5,379 nucleotides of DNA. It comes from Elusimicrobia bacterium RIFCSPLOWO2_12_FULL_59_9. GTDB taxonomy: Bacteria > Elusimicrobiota > Elusimicrobia > O2-12-FULL-59-9. The notes under the pieces are model-generated. The model was not told where the DNA came from. It saw nothing but the letters and a program-made list of their open reading frames with translations, and did no database searches. Shown here one piece after another: positions 1-5,379 of this stretch. A program made the translations under genes and the position numbers. Every line of letters starts with the position of its first letter. Within the stretch, counting starts at the first letter, position 1. The DNA lies in the NCBI GenBank assembly GCA_001800185.1, contig MGUX01000117.1:1-5379 (forward strand), given 5' to 3'.

Positions 1-171
1 GTCGTCGGCCACGGCCGAAAAAGCCGAGCCCATGCCCGCGGGGCGCGCGCCGGGAGGAATCTTCAAGAACTGGGCACCAGAGGTGCCCACGCCGGCGGAG
101 CCGGCATATAGGGGAATAGTGGTCAAGTGGTCAGTGATCAAAGTGGTCATCAAAGCAAAGGCAGCCGCCAT
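1..171 (-). CDS. PorV/PorQ-family outer-membrane protein, N-terminal fragment (3' end outside window)
   Basis: From ATG at 171-169 to the left edge the minus strand encodes 57 residues. They include GTSGAQFLKI, then PPGARPAGMG, then AFSAVADD. This is the hallmark amino end of mature PorV/PorQ (UPF0164-like) outer-membrane beta-barrel proteins, whose family pattern is G-x-x-G-A-x-F-L-K-I, GAR-x-x-GMG, then A-x-x-A-x-A-D-D. In characterised T9SS, PorV carries cargo by its C-terminal domain, which fits the upstream gene ending in such a domain. A signal peptide is likely, with cleavage after PLYA. The start is uncertain: from ATG-171 the signal peptide has no basic n-region and no Shine-Dalgarno, whereas upstream in-frame GTGs at 216, 249 and 264 would add the basic stretch ending ARRIAR. 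The frame is open back to a TGA at 324-322. Codons for TTLITDHLTT in the hydrophobic part come from a patch of the neighbouring intergenic repeat. The family call is strong; the exact start and whether it is a T9SS PorV or a paralogue are open. Confidence 0.85.
   Translation of the reverse strand, partial: MAAAFALMTTLITDHLTTIPLYAGSAGVGTSGAQFLKIPPGARPAGMGSAFSAVADD
71..105. other. Two adjacent perfect stem-loops in the PorV-like coding start
   Basis: Positions 71-78 (TGGGCACC) and 82-89 (GGTGCCCA) form a perfect 8-bp stem with a 3-nt loop. Positions 91-96 and 100-105 (both GCCGGC) form a 6-bp stem with loop GGA. They lie in the codons for GSAGVGTSGA at the mature amino end. No T-run follows on either strand, so they are not intrinsic terminators; an effect on translation or mRNA stability is only a possibility, and the first could simply reflect GC-rich codons for a conserved motif. 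Confidence 0.6.
118..155. repeat. Inverted patch of the same repeat inside the PorV-like signal-peptide region
   Basis: On the + strand this patch reads as GTGGTC/GTGATC units (GTGGTC at 119-124, 127-132 and 143-148; GTGATC at 134-139). This is the reverse complement of the units in the larger array. Positions 133-149 match the reverse complement of 343-359 at 16 of 17 bases. The minus-strand reading of the patch encodes LMTTLITDHLTT, in frame with the PorV-like protein and just before its likely PLYA cleavage site. Confidence 0.85.
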
Positions 172-210
172 CCGGGCGATTCGCCGCGCCTGAAGGTTTT
201 TCGATCTTTC

Positions 211-388
211 CGTCACTCGATCACTCGACCACTCGATCACTTTGATCACTTTCCCCTCAATCACTTGCCCTCTCCCCCACTTGATCACTTGACCACTGAT
301 AACTCGATCACTTCCCCTTGTTCACTCGATCACTCGACCACTTGATCACTTTGATCACTTGCTCCCCGATCACTCGACCACTTTCTCA
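211..388. repeat. Degenerate 8-9 bp tandem repeat array, consensus (C/T)GA(T/C)CACT(T)
   Basis: On the + strand this stretch is built from units such as CGATCACT, CGACCACT and TGATCACTT, with GATCAC and GACCAC versions intermixed. C-rich spacers interrupt it (TCCCCTC at 252-258, CCCTCTCCCCC at 268-278, CTCCCC at 362-367). A higher-order copy is visible: 213-252 and 322-361 are 40 bp each and differ at two positions. A third partial copy, 367-383, matches 327-343 exactly over 17 bp. The array starts within the stop codon of the giant gene and fills most of the space before the PorV-like gene. Units are far shorter than CRISPR repeats and there are no unique spacers of even length. I do not recognise a named family; it looks like a slippage-prone or dispersed intergenic repeat. 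Confidence 0.9.
253..278 (-). promoter_or_regulatory. Shine-Dalgarno-like purine tracts within the repeat array
   Basis: On the minus strand a G-rich tract (278-268) carries GGAG at 275-272, 7 nt before an in-frame GTG (264-262). A second tract, GAGG at 258-255, lies 5 nt before an in-frame GTG (249-247). Both GTGs are in frame with the PorV-like protein, while ATG-171 has no comparable site and is preceded by a small GGCG/CGCC hairpin (175-185). These tracts could set the real start, or be a chance product of the repeat's C-rich spacers. Confidence 0.25.
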
Positions 389-751
389 CTTTATAACCGC
401 CATTTTAATGAACTTCTTGTTTCCGCCGATCTTCACTTCCGCGATGTATATCCCGCTGGCGACATCCTGGCCGGAGTCGTTTCTTCCGTCCCATTCCTGA
501 TAATAGACGTTGCCGCCCGAAAGCGTTCCCACCGGGATGGTCCGCACTTTTTCGCCCGCCACGTTGAAAATGTAAACGGCGCAGTCGCCGCTCATGCCCG
601 CGGGAACGCCGATATGGATCATGGTGCCCCGGATGCCGAGGTTGGGACCGCCGCTCACGTTATTGAGCACGGTGACCGTCCGGCTCTGCAGGTCGAAGGG
701 ATTGGGGAAGTTGTAAACATTCACTTCGCCGCCCGAGAATGTCCCTGTTGA
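386..751 (-). other. C-terminal sorting-like domain (T9SS type A / FlgD-Ig-like) of the giant protein
   Basis: The last 121 residues begin after a short Ser/Thr/Gly linker. They contain NFPNPF (695-712), a strand with IFNVAGEKVRTI, WDGRND (476-493), SGIYIAEV and a terminus KKFIKMAVIK. This order (FPNPF, Y/F-N-x-x-G-x-x-V, W-x-G-x-[ND]-x-x-G, G-x-Y, basic end) is the known signature of T9SS type A sorting domains and of related FlgD-like C-terminal domains. It is the expected export and surface-anchoring signal, and in T9SS it is the part recognised by PorV. Whether it is cleaved in this organism cannot be seen. Confidence 0.85.
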
Positions 752-3700
752 AGCGATAGAAAGCAGGTTGCTCTGCAAAAGTATGAAGGTCGAGAAATGA
801 CTGACGTTTAAGGTCACCGTCTTATTGACGGGATCAACGACGGGAATTCCTCCGAGGGCGTCCTGCTGCAGGATGTAGGTATTGGCCGCCTCGTTGAACC
901 AATACATGTTGAGCTTCGATGGATCCTGGACGGTGGTGGAATCGTATTTGATCTCGAGCGCCGCCGGTTTCTTCAAGGCGGTGCGCACGCCCAAAGGCAG
1001 GAAGATGTCGTAAAACGCGCTCAAGGGGTTGACGGAGGGCAGGTCCCCGGCCGCGGCCAGCGCCTTGTAGAAGCCGGCCGGGTAGGCCTCCGGAGAGAAT
1101 CTCAGCCCGTAGCTTGCGCCGGCCCCATAGAGCAGGGCCTGCTGCTTCTTTTTGCGCGCCGGGTTTTCATCGGCCTTGCGCACGCCGATTTTGACCACGC
1201 TGGAAACGTCCACGTCCAAGGCGCCGGCGGGCAGATCCACCTTGGACGGGTCCTCGCCGCCGATCTTCGCCTGGCCGCCGCTCAAATTGGACACGGGCGT
1301 TTCCTTGATGGCGTCGACTCCGATGAAAATGACGGCCGTCGTCTCCATCAAGAGCTCCGGATTGTCCAGGTCGGTCGAGTCCAAATCGATGATGTTGCTG
1401 TAGGCTGAAAATTCGACCGTCACGGTGGAGACGCTGGTGCGCTCGGCGTCCACCTGAAGCGTCACTTTCTTGCGGTTGTCGCTGATCTCCCCCGACACGA
1501 GCGCGCCGGTCGATAGGCGGATGAGCTTGGCAGTATCGCTGTCTGAGTCCTTTTTCTTGCGCAGCGGCTTGGTGGAGTTGAAAAAGACGTTGAAGGTCCG
1601 GCCTCCTTTGCGCGTGATTTCCACCACCGCCGCCACCTCGGGCTTCCTGGGCTTGTAGATGAGGTTGATAGTCTTATTGAGCTCTCCCGGTTTTAGAGAA
1701 ACATCCTGGCCGCCCGCGGGAACGAAAACGTCTCCGTCGGTATCGGCGATGACGAGCTTATAGGCTGTGTTCGGCTTAAGCCCCACGACGCTGTAGGCGG
1801 TGACCACGCGCGAATTGCCCGGAGACTGGAGGCTGCCGACGATCGTCTCGGAGAAATCCTGCGTCGCCGCGGCGATGGAGGCGACCTCCGAGACGCTGGG
1901 ATAGCTTCCGTTGGGCTTGACGATCTTTCCCGACACGGTGGCGCCGGAATCGAGCGCCAAAGCGCAGGAGCCGTCCGCGAAATTGGCGCCCTCGGCCAGG
2001 GTCAGCCTGGTCCGCTTGGGCTTGTAGCCCAGAGCCGAGGCGACCACCTGGTACTCCCCGGCTTCGAGATTTCTGACGGTGAACTTGCCGTCGGTTTCCG
2101 TCAGGACGATGATATCTCCCATGGGATTGACGCGCGGCAGCACCCCCGTTTTCTGGAGATACACTTTGGCGCCGGGCATGCCTTGCCGCTCGGTATCCGG
2201 AAACAGAATCTCCCCGCCATCCTCGGTCTTGACGCGGCATTCCAGCGCGCTGCGCGCCTTGGCCAAAACGAGCACGGCGCTCGTTTTCGCCGTCACGTCG
2301 ATTCCCGAGAGCCTGGCCTGCGCGTAGGGCAGGTGCGGCGAGCCCGACTCCTCCTCGCCCTCGCGCTTGGCCGCCGTCAAATCGTAGTAGCGTTCGGAAA
2401 CGCTAAGGCCCTTGAGCACAAAACGCCCTCCGGCGTCGGTCTGCACCTCAATTTCGGCGCCCGAGCCGCCGGACGGCTGGGCGAGGACCCGGATATTGGC
2501 GACGCCGATTCCGTCCGCGTCCTGAACCAGCCCGGTGAACGTGTGTCCGGGAACCAGCTCGACGGCGCCCAAATCCCGCGTCTGCCCCGCCGCGAGCTGG
2601 ATGCCCGAAAAAGTTTCCGGGGCGATCTCCCCGCTCCCGGAGAAGCTCACCTCATAAATCCCCGGCACCAAGTCCTTGATGGTGAACTGGTTGAACGCAT
2701 TGAATTCTATGCCCCCCGAGCCGTCCATGGATGCTTTTCCGAAGCCGCCCTCGGCCCATGGGTTGGCCACGGCCTGGACGTTGAGCCCGGGGATGAGGGC
2801 CGCGGCGTTGCGGCCGGAAATAGGCGTGCGCTCCACGCTGAAAGTCGTCGCGCCGGGCGCCAGCACTTTGCGCGCCAGGTTGATTTTTCCGGTGATGCTC
2901 GCCGAAAGCCCTAGAGTCATGTCCTGGCCCGTCAGGTCGCTGCCGGCCAGGACCACCATCAGCGGCTTGGAGGAGTACTTTCGGGGAGTGCCGCCGTCCT
3001 GAACGTCGATGACATAGGTGCCGTTGCCTACCCGCTGGAATTTATAAGCGGCGCCGGCCGCGTTTTCGAGCTTGATCTGCTGCGACAGAAGCACCGCTCC
3101 GCGCAGATTGCTCAAGGTCGCCAGAAACGTCCTGGAATCGCTCACCCCCAGGGGAAGCTTCACCGAGCCGCCGATGTTGGCGCCGAACAAAAGAGGAATG
3201 TCGGGCGCGGCCGCGTCCCGGTCGACGACCGAAACGATCTTCTCAACCACCGCCACCTCGTTTCCGTTGGCGGAATTTCCGTCGAAATCGGCGTTGTTCC
3301 TCAAGAGGTAAGCGCCCTTGGGCACGTTGGCGATGCTGTAGCTTCCGTCGGCGGAAACCAGCCCGTAGTAGGTCCTGGAAGTCAGGCCTCCGGCCGTGAC
3401 CGAACTGGTGAACGTCGCCAGCGACCTGGGATAGAGCTCGACGCGCGCCGCGCTCAACTTCTGGCAGCCGGAGAGAGCGCCCGTGCAAAACTCCGTGGCC
3501 GGCGCCATGGCGATGAGGGCGCCCAGGGAATTGGCGGTCACGGTATAACTTCCAAAATTAAGCTGGACGCTGCTGTCTAAGATCACCTTGCCTCCGACGC
3601 GGTAGGTGGGAGCGCGCAGGTCCAGGGTCACGGCCTGGACGGCGCCGTTGACCGCGGTCGCCGTCTGGGCGGACTGTTGGCCGCTGGTCCGGTACCTGGC

Positions 3701-5379
3701 GCTCAGAGCGTATTTTCCTGTTCCGACGCGGCTCAGTTCCAAAGAGGCGCTGGAAGCCGATAGGCTGAAAACGCTTCCCCTAAATCCATGCAGGCTGGTC
3801 ACATCCGTGGTAGAGATGGACACTCCCGGCCCGGAAACGGAGAAGGAGATGTTCGCGTAGTCCGTGGCGCCCGTCAAAAACGAGGCGCGAATCTTCCCGG
3901 AATAAGCCTCCAGCGTCAAATCCTTCCGGCCTTTGCCGCCGGAAACCGCGACCGAGGCGCCGGGCGAGGTCAGATCAAAGCCCGTCACCTCGCGCCCGTT
4001 TTCCTGGATGGACACGTCGTAGCCGCCGTCCTCAAGCCCGCCGATGCAGTAGGTTCCGCTCGACAGCGTCGCGCTGGGAATTAAAGTCACTTTCGTGCCT
4101 CCCTCCTTGTAATTTTGGAGGTTGCGCGCGCGGATATCCAGGCTGAGTTGGAGGCGGTCCGTGGCGTCTCCACGGACCGTGACGGTTCCGCCCAGGACGC
4201 AGCTCGGGCTGAAGGCTGGAAAATCCACGCCTCCAAAATCGGGCGTGCCCAGGTCCTTGGCGCCGACGACGAAGGGACCGGTGCTGACCACGTTGAAGCC
4301 CTCGGCCCGCGCCGTCAAAGTGTAGGTCCCGGGCTCAACCCCGTAGATCGCGTAAACGCCGGCTATTTTTGGGGCGGAGGCCGCATCCTTCTTGCCCGGG
4401 AGCCACACGCTCGCCCACAGGGACGCGGCGCCGCCGCCCAGTTGCGTCCCTTCGATGGAAATATAGACGCCGTAATCCTGAAACGAGGGCAGGCTCGCCG
4501 TGCCGTAGAGGTTGGCCTTGCGGGTATAGGCATGCGTCAGGTCCAGAGCCTCGCCCGAACCGACGCTGACCGAGGCGATGAAAACGTCGAAGCCCGGCAA
4601 AAAGAGCTTGACGGTGTAGGTGTCCGGCTGAACCTCCATCACGGACCAGGTGCTCACGGTTCCGCCGTAGGAGGCCGCCCCGTCGTCGGACTCCGCGGAA
4701 CCCGCGCTAAAATGCAGCTCCGAGAAATATTGCCGGGTGAAGCGCTCATTGTGCGCCTCGACGCTGCCCGAAAATTCCTCCTGAGCCGGATCGGGCAAGC
4801 TCGCGCGCACCCGCACCTGCGACGGGATTTCAAAATGCAGGTCGGCGCCGGTCTTTGGAGCGGAAACTTCCGAGTTGCGGCCGAAGTAGCTCCGGCCGTT
4901 GGCGCCGTCATAGTACGCGGCGGCGATGTTGTATGCGCGACCGGTCCTGAGTCCATGGAAAACGTAGCGCCCGCCCGCCCGGGTGAGGGTTTTCGCGCTC
5001 GCGCCGCCCCCGCTGATCTCAACGTCCGCCCCCGCCACGGGAGCGCCGGTCCCCGGTCCCAGGTAGACGGCGCCTTCAATGGAGCTTGTCAATAAATCGA
5101 TGGAAAGGGTGGAAGTGTCCCGCACGACGCCCCCCTCCAACTCCACCTGGACGCGGTAGCGTCCGGAGGCCAGGACCTCTCCTGTTTCCGAGTCGCGGCC
5201 ATCCCAGAATACCGTCCGCGCCGGGTCTCCGCTTCCATGAAATTCCGCGACGGGCGCCGCGAAAGACGCGTCGGCCGCGCTGGCGATGGCCACGCGCCAT
5301 GCGAGCGAAGGGCTTGTCGGCTTGAAAGAGACGTAGGCCGTGTCGCCCTGTCCGTCGCCGTCGGGAGTTGTCTGGACCC
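386..5379 (-). CDS. Giant modular secreted/surface protein with T9SS-type sorting-like C-terminus (5' end outside window)
   Basis: The frame is open from the right edge to a TGA at 388-386, giving at least 1663 residues. GTG at 5293 is the first start-type codon in the window, but 28 further in-frame codons lie upstream of it without a stop, and they complete a domain, so the true start is off-window. Numbering from that GTG, I see: an FlgD/CHU_C-like Ig domain (edge to about 66, WDGRDS at 30-35); carboxypeptidase-regulatory-like beta modules across about 70-1213, marked by recurring G-x-Y-x-[LV] strands (Y110, Y324, Y425, Y662, Y880, Y1081); an Ig-like stretch (about 1215-1330); a module ending HFSTF (about 1338-1503); and a sorting-like domain (about 1515-1635). 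No catalytic motif is visible. Such chains are known in adhesins and other exported surface proteins, so an extracellular structural or binding role is inferred; the ligand is unknown. Seven cysteines are present, six as three close or same-module pairs. A PorV-like gene follows on the same strand. An intact gene is near certain; the function is tentative. Confidence 0.95.
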   Translation of the reverse strand, partial: VQTTPDGDGQGDTAYVSFKPTSPSLAWRVAIASAADASFAAPVAEFHGSGDPARTVFWDGRDSETGEVLASGRYRVQVELEGGVVRDTSTLSIDLLTSSIEGAVYLGPGTGAPVAGADVEISGGGASAKTLTRAGGRYVFHGLRTGRAYNIAAAYYDGANGRSYFGRNSEVSAPKTGADLHFEIPSQVRVRASLPDPAQEEFSGSVEAHNERFTRQYFSELHFSAGSAESDDGAASYGGTVSTWSVMEVQPDTYTVKLFLPGFDVFIASVSVGSGEALDLTHAYTRKANLYGTASLPSFQDYGVYISIEGTQLGGGAASLWASVWLPGKKDAASAPKIAGVYAIYGVEPGTYTLTARAEGFNVVSTGPFVVGAKDLGTPDFGGVDFPAFSPSCVLGGTVTVRGDATDRLQLSLDIRARNLQNYKEGGTKVTLIPSATLSSGTYCIGGLEDGGYDVSIQENGREVTGFDLTSPGASVAVSGGKGRKDLTLEAYSGKIRASFLTGATDYANISFSVSGPGVSISTTDVTSLHGFRGSVFSLSASSASLELSRVGTGKYALSARYRTSGQQSAQTATAVNGAVQAVTLDLRAPTYRVGGKVILDSSVQLNFGSYTVTANSLGALIAMAPATEFCTGALSGCQKLSAARVELYPRSLATFTSSVTAGGLTSRTYYGLVSADGSYSIANVPKGAYLLRNNADFDGNSANGNEVAVVEKIVSVVDRDAAAPDIPLLFGANIGGSVKLPLGVSDSRTFLATLSNLRGAVLLSQQIKLENAAGAAYKFQRVGNGTYVIDVQDGGTPRKYSSKPLMVVLAGSDLTGQDMTLGLSASITGKINLARKVLAPGATTFSVERTPISGRNAAALIPGLNVQAVANPWAEGGFGKASMDGSGGIEFNAFNQFTIKDLVPGIYEVSFSGSGEIAPETFSGIQLAAGQTRDLGAVELVPGHTFTGLVQDADGIGVANIRVLAQPSGGSGAEIEVQTDAGGRFVLKGLSVSERYYDLTAAKREGEEESGSPHLPYAQARLSGIDVTAKTSAVLVLAKARSALECRVKTEDGGEILFPDTERQGMPGAKVYLQKTGVLPRVNPMGDIIVLTETDGKFTVRNLEAGEYQVVASALGYKPKRTRLTLAEGANFADGSCALALDSGATVSGKIVKPNGSYPSVSEVASIAAATQDFSETIVGSLQSPGNSRVVTAYSVVGLKPNTAYKLVIADTDGDVFVPAGGQDVSLKPGELNKTINLIYKPRKPEVAAVVEITRKGGRTFNVFFNSTKPLRKKKDSDSDTAKLIRLSTGALVSGEISDNRKKVTLQVDAERTSVSTVTVEFSAYSNIIDLDSTDLDNPELLMETTAVIFIGVDAIKETPVSNLSGGQAKIGGEDPSKVDLPAGALDVDVSSVVKIGVRKADENPARKKKQQALLYGAGASYGLRFSPEAYPAGFYKALAAAGDLPSVNPLSAFYDIFLPLGVRTALKKPAALEIKYDSTTVQDPSKLNMYWFNEAANTYILQQDALGGIPVVDPVNKTVTLNVSHFSTFILLQSNLLSIASTGTFSGGEVNVYNFPNPFDLQSRTVTVLNNVSGGPNLGIRGTMIHIGVPAGMSGDCAVYIFNVAGEKVRTIPVGTLSGGNVYYQEWDGRNDSGQDVASGIYIAEVKIGGNKKFIKMAVIK
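773..1282 (-). other. Pre-C-terminal module ending in HFSTF (ZU5-like pattern) of the giant protein
   Basis: Residues about 1338-1507 contain GGQAKIGGEDPSKVDLPAGAL, then VVKIGVRKAD, a mid-part with YGLRF and FLPLGVRTALKKPAALEIKYD, then LNMYWFNEAANTY and finally VSHFSTFIL. The sequence G-G-x-[VA], L-P-x-G-A-L, a 'P-x-x-L-x-I-x-Y-D' strand, 'L-x-x-Y-x-[FY]-N-E' and 'H-F-S-T-F' resembles ZU5-like modules often placed just before the sorting domain in large secreted bacterial proteins. The assignment is by pattern only; a profile search is needed to name the family. Confidence 0.5.
1994..2545 (-). other. Two clearest carboxypeptidase-regulatory-like modules of the giant protein
   Basis: Residues about 917-1000 (TFTGLVQDADGIGVANIRVLA, then TDAGGRFVLKGLS) and 1016-1100 (PGAKVYLQKTG, TETDGKFTVRNLEAGEYQV, ALGYKPKRTRLTL) follow the CarboxypepD_reg pattern: G-x-V-x-D-x-x-G-x-x-[IV]-x-x-[AV]-x-V, T-D-x-x-G-x-F-x-[LV]-x-[NG]-L, G-x-Y-x-[LV], then a glycine-aromatic turn. 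These fold as small beta-sandwiches and are normally structural or binding spacers in exported proteins. More diverged copies lie on both sides (for example about residues 70-130, nt 5086-4904). Confidence 0.8.
5096..5379 (-). other. FlgD/CHU_C-like Ig domain at the visible N-terminal edge
   Basis: The first visible residues read TTPDGDGQGDTAYVSFKP, then LAWRVAIASA, EFHGSG, VFWDGRDSETGEVLASGRYRVQVE. The pattern 'P-D-G-D-G-x-x-D-T-x-x-x-x-F', a W-x-[VL]-x-I strand, F-x-G-x-G, WDGRD and SG-x-Y is typical of FlgD Ig-like and gliding-motility C-terminal (CHU_C-like) domains. The D-G-D-G-x-x-D turn is a plausible calcium site. The domain continues beyond the window, so its own start is not seen. 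Confidence 0.7.

Noticed and set aside
2..193. Plus-strand open frame from the left edge with high GC at third positions, ending TGA at 191-193
   Set aside because: It overlaps the minus-strand frame that encodes the recognisable PorV amino end; the plus-strand product matches nothing known and partly translates the repeat.
172..210. Intrinsic terminator between the two genes (GGCG/CGCC hairpin at 175-185 and T-run at 197-201)
   Set aside because: The stem is only 4 bp, the T-run is short and not directly after it on the + strand, and on the minus strand, the coding direction, no T-run follows.
127..345. Plus-strand open frames across the repeat array, rich in His, Ser, Asp and Thr
   Set aside because: They are translations of the short repeat units and lack any other support.
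211..388. CRISPR array
   Set aside because: Units are 8-9 bp and degenerate, with no regular unique spacers and no cas genes in the window.
4115..5095. 326-codon plus-strand open frame antisense to the giant gene (also 2183-2914)
   Set aside because: The products are Arg/Ala/Gly-rich shadows typical of GC-rich genes, with no domain signature, while the minus strand is unbroken and domain-rich throughout.
5291..5293. GTG as the true start of the giant protein
   Set aside because: The frame is open upstream to the edge and those codons complete the FlgD-like domain; no signal peptide follows the GTG.

Overview
The window suggests a GC-rich bacterium with a type IX secretion system (T9SS) or a related outer-membrane export route. 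Two minus-strand genes, both cut by the window edges, support this. The first is a giant modular surface or secreted protein with a C-terminal sorting-like domain (FPNPF motif, WDGRND/SGIY strand, basic K-x-I-K terminus). The second is the amino end of a PorV/PorQ-type outer-membrane protein. This pairing, with the GC-rich coding style, resembles Elusimicrobiota more than classical Bacteroidota. That assignment is inference from protein style, and other phyla with T9SS-like proteins remain possible.

Layout, in the direction of transcription (right to left). Positions 5379-386 are one uninterrupted reading frame of at least 1663 residues that enters from beyond the right edge, so its true start and signal peptide are not visible. 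It opens with a FlgD/CHU_C-like Ig domain and continues through a long string of carboxypeptidase-regulatory-like beta-sandwich modules. An Ig-like stretch and a module ending in HFSTF follow, and the sorting-like domain comes last. Positions 388-211 are a degenerate array of 8-9 bp units, consensus (C/T)GA(T/C)CACT(T) on the + strand, and the gene's TGA stop lies inside the first unit. Positions 171-1 (or from an upstream in-frame GTG) encode the start of the PorV-like protein. A second, smaller patch of the same repeat (118-155), in the opposite orientation, lies inside the signal-peptide coding region of that gene.

How the parts may work together: in characterised T9SS, PorV binds the C-terminal domain of cargo and carries it to the surface-attachment machinery. 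A sorting-domain cargo followed directly by a PorV-like gene on the same strand therefore looks like a cargo and handling-protein pair, possibly co-transcribed. The least ordinary feature is the GATC-rich repeat. It fills the gap between the genes, supplies one gene's stop codon, has been absorbed into the next gene's signal peptide, and could fold the intergenic mRNA over the second gene's start region. No RNA genes, CRISPR array, insertion sequence or convincing terminator was seen.
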